This document shows, piece by piece, positions 1-8,499 of a stretch of 24,768 nt of DNA (positions are counted from its first letter, which is position 1; each line of letters begins with the position of its first letter). Origin of the DNA: JAAYDY01 sp964500225 (GTDB taxonomy: Bacteria; Planctomycetota; Phycisphaerae; FEN-1346; JAACEH01); the NCBI GenBank assembly GCA_964500225.1, contig CAZCOA010000042.1, positions 1 through 24,768 of the forward strand, given 5' to 3'. The notes beneath the pieces were generated by a model. That model was not told the DNA's origin. It did no database searches and saw nothing but the letters and a program-made list of their open reading frames with translations. A program made the position numbers and the translations under genes.

Positions 1-264
1 CTGCTCGGGACCGGCCTGCGCGGCGAGGTCCGCGAGCCGTACCTGTCGGCCATCGAGGCCATGAACACCTGTGGCCGTATGATCCTGTCGGTGGACATAC
101 CCAGCGGACTGGACGCCGACACGGGGCATCCGCTCGGAGCGGCCGTCAGGGCTCACACGACCGTCACCTTCGCCGCCGCCAAAGTCGGGTTTTCGTCGCC
201 CGTGGCCCGCGAGTATGTCGGGGAACTGGTGGTGGCCGACATCGGCGTGCCGCGGACCGATTAA
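1..264 (+). CDS. nnrE: NAD(P)H-hydrate epimerase, 3' end (partial)
   Basis: The C-terminal 87 residues of a YjeF N-terminal-domain protein, open at the left edge in frame 1 and ending in TAA. The enzyme interconverts the S and R epimers of damaged, hydrated NAD(P)H so that the dehydratase can repair them. Visible family signatures are the GTGLRG segment near the window edge, the SVDIPSGLDADTG motif (about residues 30-42 of the visible part) and the closing VADIGVP. The protein stops just after the epimerase domain, so it is not fused to an ADP/ATP-dependent dehydratase (NnrD) domain at its C terminus. It converges on the ABC transporter operon with only 16 bases between the two stop codons, and no terminator hairpin fits in that gap. 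The assignment is firm; the start lies outside the window. Confidence 0.9.
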   Translation: MLGTGLRGEVREPYLSAIEAMNTCGRMILSVDIPSGLDADTGHPLGAAVRAHTTVTFAAAKVGFSSPVAREYVGELVVADIGVPRTD

Positions 265-280
265 GACTCGGACACGGCAT

Positions 281-1309
281 TCATGAGGCGGTCGCACCGG
301 CGCCGGCGGGTTCGGTTGAAGGGTGGTCTGATTCGTAGAGCAGGCAACGGACGTTGCGGCCGTCGATGCGTGTCTGGGCCGGCACAATGTGGCTACACTC
401 GGGCCGGGCCTCGGGGCATCGCGGGTGGAAAACACACCCGGAAGGCAGATTGGACGGATCGGGCACTTCGCCGTGCAGGATGCCGCGTTGGGCCCGGTGG
501 TTGGGGTTCGGTTTGGGCGACGAAGCCAGCAGCGCCCGCGTATAGGGATGCAGCGGATTGTCGAACACCTGGGCCTTGGAGCCGTCTTCGACCAGCCGCC
601 CGGCGTACATGACCGCCACGCGGTCGGCTATGTGACGCACGACCTCGAGGTCATGGGCGACAAAGATGTAGGACAACCCGTACTTCTCCTTCAGCGACAT
701 CATCAGGTTGAGAATCTGGGCCTGGACCGACACGTCCAGCGCCGAGACCGGCTCGTCGCAGACGATGAGCTTCGGCTGAAGGGCGAGGGCTCGGGCAATG
801 ACGATCCTTTGCCGCTGGCCGCCGGAGAACGCGTGCGGATAGCGATTCAGGAACTCGGCCTTGAGGCCGGCCTCGACGATAAGCTCGCGGACGCGCTGCT
901 TGCGCTGCTCGGCGTTGCCGACGCCGTTGACCTTGAGCGGCTCGCTGACCAGTTGCAGGACGGTCATGCGCGGATTCAGCGACGCGAACGGGTCCTGGAA
1001 GATCATCTGCATGTGGCGCCGCAGGGGCTGCAACTCGCGGTGCTCCATCTTCGACAAGTCGTACACCTGCCGGCCGTCCGGGCAGAACAGGATGGAGCCC
1101 TCCCGGGGGCGGTGCGAACGCAGGACAGCTAAGCCCGTGGTGCTTTTGCCGCTGCCGCTCTCGCCGACCAGGCCGAGCGTTTCTCCCTCGCGCAGGTCGA
1201 AACAGACATCGTCCACGGCCTTGATCCACGTCAGCGGCTTGCCGAAGAAGCTCACTTCCTTGGGAAACCAGACCCGCAGGTTCCTGACGCTGAGCAATGG
1301 CGGTTTCAT
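281..1309 (-). CDS. Opp/Dpp-type ABC importer ATPase (OppF/DppF-like)
   Basis: One of two ATPases of a peptide/nickel/saccharide-class ABC importer; it binds the cytoplasmic face of the permeases. 342 residues. Walker A GESGSGKST is at residues 49-57, signature FSGGQRQR begins at 161, Walker B LIVCDEP is at 181-187 and the switch histidine lies in VAHDLEVV. The C-terminal oligo_HPY region carries the cysteine pattern GCVFHPRC...C that in DppD/DppF-type proteins can hold an iron-sulfur cluster. The chosen ATG at 1309 gives the usual family N terminus (MKPPLLSVRNLRVWFP). The open frame runs on to 1501, but that extension overlaps the upstream gene and reads as non-protein sequence. The gap to the upstream ATPase is 19 bases, so it is the last gene of the operon. 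No strong Shine-Dalgarno is seen, suggesting translational coupling. Substrate cannot be read from the ATPase. Confidence 0.93.
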   Translation of the reverse strand: MKPPLLSVRNLRVWFPKEVSFFGKPLTWIKAVDDVCFDLREGETLGLVGESGSGKSTTGLAVLRSHRPREGSILFCPDGRQVYDLSKMEHRELQPLRRHMQMIFQDPFASLNPRMTVLQLVSEPLKVNGVGNAEQRKQRVRELIVEAGLKAEFLNRYPHAFSGGQRQRIVIARALALQPKLIVCDEPVSALDVSVQAQILNLMMSLKEKYGLSYIFVAHDLEVVRHIADRVAVMYAGRLVEDGSKAQVFDNPLHPYTRALLASSPKPNPNHRAQRGILHGEVPDPSNLPSGCVFHPRCPEARPECSHIVPAQTRIDGRNVRCLLYESDHPSTEPAGAGATAS

Positions 1310-1328
1310 GGGCGGCTCGCTTTCCGAC

Positions 1329-2327
1329 TCAGCCGAACAGATGGCAACTGACCTGGGTCTTGCCGTCGATATCCTTGAAGACCGGCTCCTGCTTGTCGCA
1401 GAGTCCGGGAATGCACGCATCGCACCGTGGGTGGAAACTGCATCCCGGCACCCGTTCGAGAGGCCCCGGCACACTGCCGCGAATGGTCTGGAGCCGCCCA
1501 TCGGCCGCGAGCGGCGATCCGATGACCGACTTCATCAGCGCAATCGTGTACGGATGCTTCGGCGATGCGAAAAGCGTCTTCACGTCGGCCATTTCGACGA
1601 TCTTGCCCAGGTACATGACGGCGACGCGATCGGCCGTCTCGGCCACGACGGCCAGATCGTGAGTAATGAGCACCACGGCCATATGATGTTCGGCCTGGAG
1701 CGTCTTGATGAGTTCGAGTATCTGCGATTGGATGGTCACGTCGAGGCCCGTAGTCGGCTCGTCGGCGATGAGCACTCGCGGATTGCAGGCCAGCGCAATG
1801 GCGATCATGATTCTCTGTCGCATGCCGCCCGAGAACTCGAAACTGAACTGGTTGTACCGCTTGCGGGCATCCGGAATACCGACGCGTCGCAACATCTCGC
1901 ACGCATGGTCGATCCGCTGCTGCTGGTTCATGTCGGTGTGAAGTTTCAGCACCTCGTCAATCTGGCGGCCGATGCGGTGTACGGGGCTCAGGGCAGTCAT
2001 GGGCTCCTGGAAGATCATGGCCAGCTTGCCGCCGCGGATACTGCGGATTTCCTTGCTGTTGCGGTCCAGGCGGGCCAGGTCGATGCGCGGCTTGTCATCG
2101 GCTTCGCGGAACCAGATGTGCCCGCGGGTAACACGGCCGGGAGGTTGAATGAGCCCCATGGCCGCATAGCTGCTCTGGCTCTTGCCGCAGCCGCTTTCAC
2201 CCACGATGGCCAGCGTTTCGTCGGGGAACACCTTGTAGCTGACCCCGTTGACGGCGCGGACCACGCCTTCGTCGAGCTGGTACTCGACGGCCACGTCGTC
2301 GAATTCGAGAATCGGGTCCTTCTGCAT
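1329..2327 (-). CDS. Opp/Dpp-type ABC importer ATPase (OppD/DppD-like)
   Basis: The partner ATPase of the importer, 332 residues. Walker A GESGCGKS is at residues 43-50 and is followed by Gln-Ser, as is common in OppD proteins. The Q-loop is MIFQEPMTALSP, the signature FSGGMRQR, Walker B VLIADEPTTGLD and the switch region ITHDLAVVAE. The C terminus has the oligo_HPY cysteines (GCSFHPRCDACIPGLC), a pattern linked to a 4Fe-4S cluster in characterised Dpp ATPases. It starts 12 bases after the stop of the permease gene, with an AGGGA that could serve as ribosome binding site about nine bases before the ATG. Two distinct ATPases imply a heterodimeric motor, the normal Opp/Dpp arrangement. Confidence 0.94.
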   Translation of the reverse strand: MQKDPILEFDDVAVEYQLDEGVVRAVNGVSYKVFPDETLAIVGESGCGKSQSSYAAMGLIQPPGRVTRGHIWFREADDKPRIDLARLDRNSKEIRSIRGGKLAMIFQEPMTALSPVHRIGRQIDEVLKLHTDMNQQQRIDHACEMLRRVGIPDARKRYNQFSFEFSGGMRQRIMIAIALACNPRVLIADEPTTGLDVTIQSQILELIKTLQAEHHMAVVLITHDLAVVAETADRVAVMYLGKIVEMADVKTLFASPKHPYTIALMKSVIGSPLAADGRLQTIRGSVPGPLERVPGCSFHPRCDACIPGLCDKQEPVFKDIDGKTQVSCHLFG

Positions 2328-2339
2328 GTCCGGTCGTCC

Positions 2340-3479
2340 CTATGTCGAGTACGGATCCGCCGCATCGCGGAGCCCTTCGCCGGCGAAGTTGAAGGCCAGC
2401 ACCGTCAGGATGACCGCCACGGCCGGAACAAGCAGCCACGGCTGGTTCAGCACCGCCTGACCATTGTGAGCCTCTTTCAGCAGCACGCCCCAACTGACGA
2501 TCGGCGGCCGCAGCCCCAGCCCGAGGTAGCTCAGCGATGTCTCCGACAGGATCATGCCGGGAATGGCCAACGTCAGCGTAGCGATGATGTGGCTGAGGAA
2601 ATTCGGTATCAAGTGGACAAAGATGACACGCTTCTGGCTGGCCCCGGCCAGAACGGCGGCTCGCGCATAGTCTTCTTCGCGCAAACTGAGCAGTTTGCCG
2701 CGCACCGTGCGGCACAGGTTGGTCCAGCCCATGCACGCCAGGATCAGCGTCATGACGAAGTAGCTCTGGAGGGAGGTCCATCCCTTGGGAATGGCGGCCG
2801 CCATGGTCAGCCAGATCGGAATGTGCGGAATCGTCATGAGCACCTCGGCCACGCGCTGAATAGCCATGTCGATCTTGCCGCCGAAGAAGCCGCTGATGCC
2901 GCCCAGCGAGATACCCAGGAAGAAGCTGAGAAACACGGCCGTGAAGCCTACCAGCAGGGAGATGCGGCCGCCGTACAGCAGGCGGCTGAACATGTCCTGG
3001 CCGAGCCGCCCCGTGCCGAGCAGGAAACAAGTCTCCCCTTCGGGAACGCCGAAGAAGTGCAGCCGCGTGGTAAACAGCCCGAGGAACCGCCACGGCCGTC
3101 CCTCAACAAAAAACTCCAACGGCACACGGCGGCTCGTGTCGGCATAGTAGCATTCGTCCAGCGTGACCGGATGGCGGATGCGAATCAACGGATGGACGTA
3201 AAACCGCGACCACCGGAATCCCTCCACCTTGCCGAAATGCAGAATCTGCGGCGGCATGTCCACCCACTGTTCGTGGAACTCGTTGGGATCGTAGGCGGAG
3301 AAAAATTCGCAGTTCATGCACACCATGTACAGAACCGCCAGAATGTACACCGACCAGACGGCGACTTTGTGCTTGCAGAAGCGCCGACGCATGAGAACCC
3401 ACTGCGACGCCTCGTAGTAGGCGAGCTTCGCCTCGTCGGCGCCGACGGGTGCGACGGTTGTTGCCTTTGCAGTGTTCAT
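2340..3479 (-). CDS. Opp/Dpp-type ABC importer permease with long periplasmic loop (OppC/DppC-like)
   Basis: Second inner-membrane permease of the importer, 379 residues. A first membrane segment lies at about 39-56. The BPD_transp_1 core begins after the family motif LLGTGRLGQDMFSRLLYGGR (about 154-172; the usual form is LGTDDLGRD). The EAA loop that docks the ATPase reads EEDYARAAVLAGASQKRV. Between TM1 and the core there is a loop of about 95 residues (61-155), much longer than in E. coli DppC and rich in aromatic and charged residues. It could be a contact surface for the oversized binding protein of this operon. The ATG at 3479 is supported by AAGGTG about five bases upstream; the open frame upstream of it is spurious. 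The gap to the preceding permease is 49 bases. Confidence 0.93.
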   Translation of the reverse strand: MNTAKATTVAPVGADEAKLAYYEASQWVLMRRRFCKHKVAVWSVYILAVLYMVCMNCEFFSAYDPNEFHEQWVDMPPQILHFGKVEGFRWSRFYVHPLIRIRHPVTLDECYYADTSRRVPLEFFVEGRPWRFLGLFTTRLHFFGVPEGETCFLLGTGRLGQDMFSRLLYGGRISLLVGFTAVFLSFFLGISLGGISGFFGGKIDMAIQRVAEVLMTIPHIPIWLTMAAAIPKGWTSLQSYFVMTLILACMGWTNLCRTVRGKLLSLREEDYARAAVLAGASQKRVIFVHLIPNFLSHIIATLTLAIPGMILSETSLSYLGLGLRPPIVSWGVLLKEAHNGQAVLNQPWLLVPAVAVILTVLAFNFAGEGLRDAADPYST

Positions 3480-3528
3480 GGTCACCTTGCATGGTTCGGC
3501 CCGACCGCACCGAACCGACTCCGCGTTC

Positions 3529-4533
3529 TCACTTGGCGCCGAACTTGATCCTGGGATCCACCACCGACAGCAGTATGTCTGAAACCAGGATCCCCACAAT
3601 CGCCAGCACGCACTGCATAAACACGATCCCCGCGGCCAGGTACGTGTCCTGGTGCTGGAGCGACGTCAGCAGCTTCGGCCCGACGGTCTCCAGGTTCAGC
3701 ACTTTCTCGATAATCAGCGATCCCGAGATGATCTGCGGCAGCACCAGACCGATGTTCGAAATCATCGGGTTGATGGCCACGCGGACCGGGTACCGCAGAA
3801 TGACCAACACCGGATGCAGGCCGCGGGCTCTGGCACAAAGGACGTACTGTTTGCGCAACTCGTCGATCACGTTGGCGCGAAGAATGCGGATCATGCCCGC
3901 CGTTCCGGCCACGCCCAGGATCGCCACCGGAATCCAGATGTGCTTGATCATGTCGATGACCTTGCCGAAGCTCCACGGCTCGCCGAGGTACTCGCGGCTG
4001 AACAGGCCCGACGGATCGAAAGTCGTCCCATGCGCCTCGGCCCAACCGACGGCAATCATCTGGAACACCAGGGCCAGGACAAATCCCGGCGTGGCCATTG
4101 CCGCCAGACCGATGAACGTCAACAGGTAGTCCCAGACGGTGTTCTTCTTGACGGCGGCGAATATGCCAAAAGGAACGGCGATCGCCCACGTCAGACAGAT
4201 CGTGACGATGCTAATGGCAACCGTCGGCGGCAGCCGCTCGGCCAGGATGTCCGCCACGTCCCGTTGATCCACGAAGGACTCGCCCAGGTCGCCGCGCAGC
4301 AGACCGCCCATCCAATAGAAATATTGAATATAGGCGGGCCGGTCCAGCCGGTAGCGGCTGATGAGCTGGTTGACCTCGGCCATGTCCACCGTGCCTTCCT
4401 TTTTCATCTGCTCGATCTTCACTTCCACGTAGCTGCCTGGAGGCATCTGAATGAACATGAAGATGGAAAAGGAAATCACCAGCAGCGTGGGAATGGCCAG
4501 CAGGACTCGCTTGAGGATATATCGGCCGAGCAT
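3529..4533 (-). CDS. Opp/Dpp-type ABC importer permease (OppB/DppB-like)
   Basis: First inner-membrane permease, 334 residues. The N terminus MLGRYILKRVLLAIPTLLVIS is the standard DppB/OppB start with TM1. The family segment RYRLDRPAYIQYFYWMGGLLRGDLGESF precedes the transport core, and the EAA-type loop is LRANVIDELRKQYVLCARARGLHP. The C-terminal VDPRIKFGAK is the usual ending. The start codon follows the stop of the binding-protein gene after a single base. A GGGAG lies nine bases before the ATG, inside the end of that gene, so the two are almost certainly translationally coupled. Membrane topology should be the normal six-helix type, with a loop around residues 170-200 (GTTFDPSGLFSREYLGEPWS) on the periplasmic side. 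Confidence 0.94.
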   Translation of the reverse strand: MLGRYILKRVLLAIPTLLVISFSIFMFIQMPPGSYVEVKIEQMKKEGTVDMAEVNQLISRYRLDRPAYIQYFYWMGGLLRGDLGESFVDQRDVADILAERLPPTVAISIVTICLTWAIAVPFGIFAAVKKNTVWDYLLTFIGLAAMATPGFVLALVFQMIAVGWAEAHGTTFDPSGLFSREYLGEPWSFGKVIDMIKHIWIPVAILGVAGTAGMIRILRANVIDELRKQYVLCARARGLHPVLVILRYPVRVAINPMISNIGLVLPQIISGSLIIEKVLNLETVGPKLLTSLQHQDTYLAAGIVFMQCVLAIVGILVSDILLSVVDPRIKFGAK

Positions 4534-4534
4534 C

Positions 4535-7500
4535 CTAGTGGTCTCCCGGAACGATGTAGAACGCCTCGGGACAGCAATTCGACGGCTCGTGAGCGCCCCA
4601 GCCGGCCAGGGCCATCTTGGGCACGTTGCGGAACGAGTTGTGCACGTACACGACCTTGCCCGGAGACGTCATGATGCCAAGGTTCGACAATCTGTGGGCG
4701 GCGTGCAGGCACAGCTCACGCCATGCCTCCAATTGGGCCCGCTCGTTCGGGGCCTCGATCACCTTGGTCCAGATCACCTCGAGCTGCTTGATCCGATCCG
4801 GGGGCTCCTCGCCGTCGATCCCGCCGCTACGGATCCACCTGGCCCACGACGGCCATTGGCTGCACTCGGCCGAGTGGGTCGGCGCCATGCCGCCGGCCAG
4901 CAGCGGCCCGAAGAAGTTGCCGCCCTCGATATGCACCCCGATCTCGTTCTTGCCGATGTTGCCGAGGTTCGTAATGTAACTGGCCGCGCGAATCTGCATC
5001 TGAACGTTCAGACCTACCTGCTGCCAGTAATGGACGGCCATTTCCACCGCCGCCAGCTCACGCGCCTCGTCGGTATTCACGTCGATCGTCAGGACCTGCC
5101 ACTTCCCGGACTCGTCCAGATACATCCGCTTGCCGTCGGGCGACTTGCGGCCCCAACCGAGATCCTCGAACACCTCGTCCAGCAGACGGTTCGCCTTCTC
5201 GGGATCGTACTCCACGGCCGCTTCGGCCAGCTCCTTGACATAGTACTTCGATCCTTCCGGCACAGACCACTGCGCCGGCGTGCCCATGCCGCGCCAGACC
5301 ACATCGATCATCTGCTGACGGTTCAGCGCATACGACAACGCGTGATGAAAACGCCAGTCGCCGAACAACTTGCGAAGAACCGGATTGGCATTGTCTTCCT
5401 GCGTGTAGAAGGTCAATTCTCCGACGTAATCGTTGGCCCACAGCAGGACACGGTAGTTGCCGCTCTTTTCGAACTGCTTCAGGTAGGTGAAATCCTTGAA
5501 CTCGACATCCCTGGACTGGAACCCGATCTTGCCGGCCCGCATCTTGCCCTGCCGGGTGTTTCTGTCCCCCGCCTTCTCAGTCACGATCATGTCGATATAG
5601 GGCAATTGATTCCCATCGGAGTCCACCTTGAAGTAATAAGGATTGCGCACTGCCCGGGCCACGGCGTCGCCTTCCTCTCCCACAAGACGCCACGCATTGA
5701 GAACGGGCATGTTGAAGTTCGGTTCCTCTTTGTTGTCCGGAGGAAGATAGCCGCCCAGCTTTCGGAACCGGTCCACCCATCCTTTCCACCCGATGCGGCG
5801 AGCCTCCTTATCCAGGGCGTCGGTGCGGTCGCGCGCCACCAGAACCGTGTCGTCATTCTCTTCGAAGAGGCCGTCGCCGTCGTATGCCGCCCGGAACATC
5901 ATCTGGTTCAATCGGTACACGTCCGCGTCGCTCAGCGCATCCGCTCCGCGTTCCAGAAGTCGGCGGCGAATCATAAGGTAGTTGTAGCGCGTCACTTCGC
6001 TCGACTTGAACTCGCGCTCCCGCGAAATGTAACGCCGGTTGCCGTCGCTATCGGTAAACAGTGCCGTCATCTCACGCTGGAGATCCACGGGCTTGCCGTC
6101 CGGCCGCGTCCAGACGTCAGCACAGTAGAAGTCGCGACTGGCCAGGATTCGGTTCAGGTCGGCCACGAAGTCCCGAGCCTCCGTCGGCAGTTCGGATGCC
6201 TTCATATCGTCCCTGAGCCGGCCCGAGCTCAGGGCTTCGTCAATGCCGGATCGCACGTCCGCCGACAGCGCCGACCAGATCCGCTTGCCCGGATTGTCGC
6301 CCTCGGCGAGCGCCTGTCGTTTCAGTGTCGTGACAAAGGTCTTCCAGCGGCGGATGTCCACCTCCGACAGCCGATCCGTGCCGTCCGGGTGCAGCACGCA
6401 GGTCGTGTGCCTGGGCATACTGAACAGGCCACGGTAAAACATAAAATGCGTGGCCTCGATCAGGAAAAACGAATTGGGCTTGTTGAACGTGAACCGAATG
6501 ATGTGCGTGTCGTCGCCGTTTTCGTCGGGCACGGCTTCGATCTTGACGGAGGTTCTGATGGCCGGTCGCACCAGGCCCCGAAACGCCGCCCGGAACAAAT
6601 GAAGGTTCAGACGGAAGACCTCGCTGTCGTTGAGCTTCAGGTCTTCGTATCGCGGATCCGTGCGCGGCACACGACTTCTCTGGAGCCAGTCGTTGCGAAC
6701 CCGAAGTGTTTGCAACTGCCACAGCTCTTCCTTGTCAAGCCGGTCGATGCGCGACTCCAGGTCCCGCAGGTCGCTCTCGAGATCCACGCCCTGCCAGGCC
6801 GCCTCGTCGTAGAATCCAGGTCGGCGGAATATCTGCCCCAACGCGTTGACGAGGGCGTAGCGACGCTCCTCGTCCGGCGCCTTCCCCGCGGCGACTTCCG
6901 TCAGCATCTGCCGCAACGTCTCATCGGCCAGACTCCACACCTGCCGGCCCGGCGATGGCGCATCGCTGCGGCCCTGATCCACAATCGTTGCCGCCAGACC
7001 CTGCCAGTTCAGAATGTCGTCCACATACAGCGAGGCCGATCCGTCCGTCGGAGCCATCCACATCGAACGGTCCGGCCAGTACGGCGACCCGATCACCGTG
7101 TTGGCCACCCAGAGAATGTCCTGGACCGTGAACGGGTGACCGTCGGACCACTTGTGCCCCTTGCGCATGTAGAACGTGTAAACACGATTGTCTTCGATGT
7201 CCCACTTGTAGGCCAGATCCGGTTGAATGTCGCCCTTGGGGTCCGTCTTGACGAAACTCACCATGGCCAGCTTGCGCGAGAAATCCCACGTGCTCTCCGT
7301 GGCTCGGTACCAGATGCGTCCGTACTTCTCGCGGCCGTACTGGGCCGTATCGGGGCCGGTCACCACGGCCGGATTCTGCGGCAAACGCTGCTCGACGGGC
7401 GGCAACGAGTCCGGCTCGGGCAGGTAATAGTACTTGCGGCCATGGGCGATGACATAGGCGTTGGCCGCATCTTGAGCCGCCCGATCGCGAAGAAACGGTG

Positions 7501-8188
7501 ATTCGTGGAACTCCTTAATGACGAATTCCGGTTCGTCGTCGTCCTCGGGGAAAGCCTCCTTGTACGTCATGCGACCCGGAAACGACACCTTCGACCGCGT
7601 CGGCATGCGAATCAGGTCGTCGCCCGGACCGACGTCACTCAGCCTGGGACGCAAACCGGGCATACCGCTGCTGGAGTAGCTCTTGAGCTGCGACCGCGGC
7701 AGGGCCATCTCCAGCGGCTCGGCCTTGGCCAGCACGTCCTTGACCATCACCGGGCGCGTAACCCCCTGGATGACCAGCGGCTCGATGCGGGCCACCACGT
7801 CCGCCACCGTGGCAGGCCGGCCGTCTAGGGTCATCGTGCCGTCGGACGCCACGCGGAAGGTCCAGTCCAGGGGATCCGCCTCGCCGATGTCGGTTTCATA
7901 CGGCAGACGCACACGGTGCGCCTCGAGGGTCAACGGGACTCGCGAATCGCGGATCTTCGACGCCAGCGTTTCCAGGTCGCGCACCGGAAGCCCGTTCAGC
8001 GTCATCATGCCGCCTTTGTCAACGCTGAATGTCCACTGAACCGTAGATCCGCGGGGGTGTTCTTCCGTGGCGGTCAGAGAGAAACGCACCGAAGGGCTGG
8101 CGATGCGCGTGGTCGCCCGCTGGGCCACTTGCAGGAGCCCAAACAATCCCGCGATCACGATGAGCATCTTCAGCAGTGTGCGGGTCAC
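4535..8188 (-). CDS. Giant membrane-anchored solute-binding protein (SBP family 5) with duplicated inserted domain
   Basis: Extracytoplasmic binding protein of the importer, 1217 residues against roughly 500-600 for normal DppA/OppA. I chose GTG at 8188: GGGAG sits seven bases upstream, and the protein then opens with a basic stretch and one membrane segment (about 5-22). An in-frame TTG at 8209 is the alternative. There is no lipobox. After the anchor come two short similar segments (51-79 and 108-135, both W-T-F-x-V...G-x-M-T-L-x-G-x-P) that resemble ExbD/TolR periplasmic repeats, then a proline- and acid-rich linker. SBP_bac_5 sequence is recognisable at about 290-370 (DLAYKWDIEDNRVYTFYMRK, HKWSDGHPFTVQDI), 544-605 and 795 to the end (FHHALSYALNR, YDPEKANRLLDE). 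It is interrupted by two related blocks at about 417-540 and 637-773 that I do not recognise. First gene of the operon; ligand unknown. Confidence 0.9.
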   Translation of the reverse strand: MTRTLLKMLIVIAGLFGLLQVAQRATTRIASPSVRFSLTATEEHPRGSTVQWTFSVDKGGMMTLNGLPVRDLETLASKIRDSRVPLTLEAHRVRLPYETDIGEADPLDWTFRVASDGTMTLDGRPATVADVVARIEPLVIQGVTRPVMVKDVLAKAEPLEMALPRSQLKSYSSSGMPGLRPRLSDVGPGDDLIRMPTRSKVSFPGRMTYKEAFPEDDDEPEFVIKEFHESPFLRDRAAQDAANAYVIAHGRKYYYLPEPDSLPPVEQRLPQNPAVVTGPDTAQYGREKYGRIWYRATESTWDFSRKLAMVSFVKTDPKGDIQPDLAYKWDIEDNRVYTFYMRKGHKWSDGHPFTVQDILWVANTVIGSPYWPDRSMWMAPTDGSASLYVDDILNWQGLAATIVDQGRSDAPSPGRQVWSLADETLRQMLTEVAAGKAPDEERRYALVNALGQIFRRPGFYDEAAWQGVDLESDLRDLESRIDRLDKEELWQLQTLRVRNDWLQRSRVPRTDPRYEDLKLNDSEVFRLNLHLFRAAFRGLVRPAIRTSVKIEAVPDENGDDTHIIRFTFNKPNSFFLIEATHFMFYRGLFSMPRHTTCVLHPDGTDRLSEVDIRRWKTFVTTLKRQALAEGDNPGKRIWSALSADVRSGIDEALSSGRLRDDMKASELPTEARDFVADLNRILASRDFYCADVWTRPDGKPVDLQREMTALFTDSDGNRRYISREREFKSSEVTRYNYLMIRRRLLERGADALSDADVYRLNQMMFRAAYDGDGLFEENDDTVLVARDRTDALDKEARRIGWKGWVDRFRKLGGYLPPDNKEEPNFNMPVLNAWRLVGEEGDAVARAVRNPYYFKVDSDGNQLPYIDMIVTEKAGDRNTRQGKMRAGKIGFQSRDVEFKDFTYLKQFEKSGNYRVLLWANDYVGELTFYTQEDNANPVLRKLFGDWRFHHALSYALNRQQMIDVVWRGMGTPAQWSVPEGSKYYVKELAEAAVEYDPEKANRLLDEVFEDLGWGRKSPDGKRMYLDESGKWQVLTIDVNTDEARELAAVEMAVHYWQQVGLNVQMQIRAASYITNLGNIGKNEIGVHIEGGNFFGPLLAGGMAPTHSAECSQWPSWARWIRSGGIDGEEPPDRIKQLEVIWTKVIEAPNERAQLEAWRELCLHAAHRLSNLGIMTSPGKVVYVHNSFRNVPKMALAGWGAHEPSNCCPEAFYIVPGDH

Positions 8189-8242
8189 CAGAACTCTCCC
8201 TGCTGACAAAACTCCGGTGGTTCAAAAACTCACGAGCCCCGG

Positions 8243-8270
8243 ATGATAACCCGGAAGACCATGGGGTCAA
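8243..8270 (-). promoter_or_regulatory. Sigma-70-type promoter of the ABC importer operon
   Basis: On the minus strand the -35 is TTGACC (8265-8270) and the -10 is TATCAT (8243-8248), 16 bases apart. Transcription would start near 8236, leaving a 5' leader of about 48 bases before the GTG at 8188. The same hexamer pair and spacing recurs in front of the cimA leader at 17366. Confidence 0.7.
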
Positions 8271-8499
8271 GCATGTTCGCCCGCCTCCGCCAACGATTTT
8301 ACGGCACTTTCGACCACCAGCCCCGAGCCGCCAGGGTGGCGCTGCCCCTGACTCGTCATCCGAACGGCAGCCTGTTCCGTGTGGGACCGGGAACAGCCGC
8401 AGAACCTGCAATTGTGTGAAACTTGCTTGCCCCTTGCGGGTTAAACTGTGCACTGCGTTCGGGGTGTCGCAAGTCTTCCTCAACTTCATGGAGGCGTCC
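8271..8499. other. Intergenic region between divergent genes
   Basis: About 230 bases upstream of the beta-helix gene. A GGAGG at 8490-8494, five bases before ATG 8500, is its ribosome binding site. I see no convincing plus-strand -35/-10 pair; the area around 8412-8446 (TTGCTT, then a TTAAAC) is the least bad candidate. No RNA gene or repeat is evident. Confidence 0.5.

Noticed and set aside
2178..2201. Gln after the P-loop lysine-serine of the OppD-like ATPase as a possible defect
   Set aside because: GKSQ is also found in functional OppD proteins, and the other ATPase motifs are intact.
861..3548. An 895-codon plus-strand open frame across the importer ATPases and permease
   Set aside because: It is antisense to well-recognised ABC genes; its translation is low-complexity, rich in His/Arg/Gln without any domain, and such frames arise from strong codon bias in GC-rich genes.
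4451..7501. A 1016-codon plus-strand open frame antisense to the giant binding protein
   Set aside because: The opposite strand carries a recognisable SBP_bac_5 protein with a promoter and ribosome binding site. The antisense product shows no domain and no plausible start signals.
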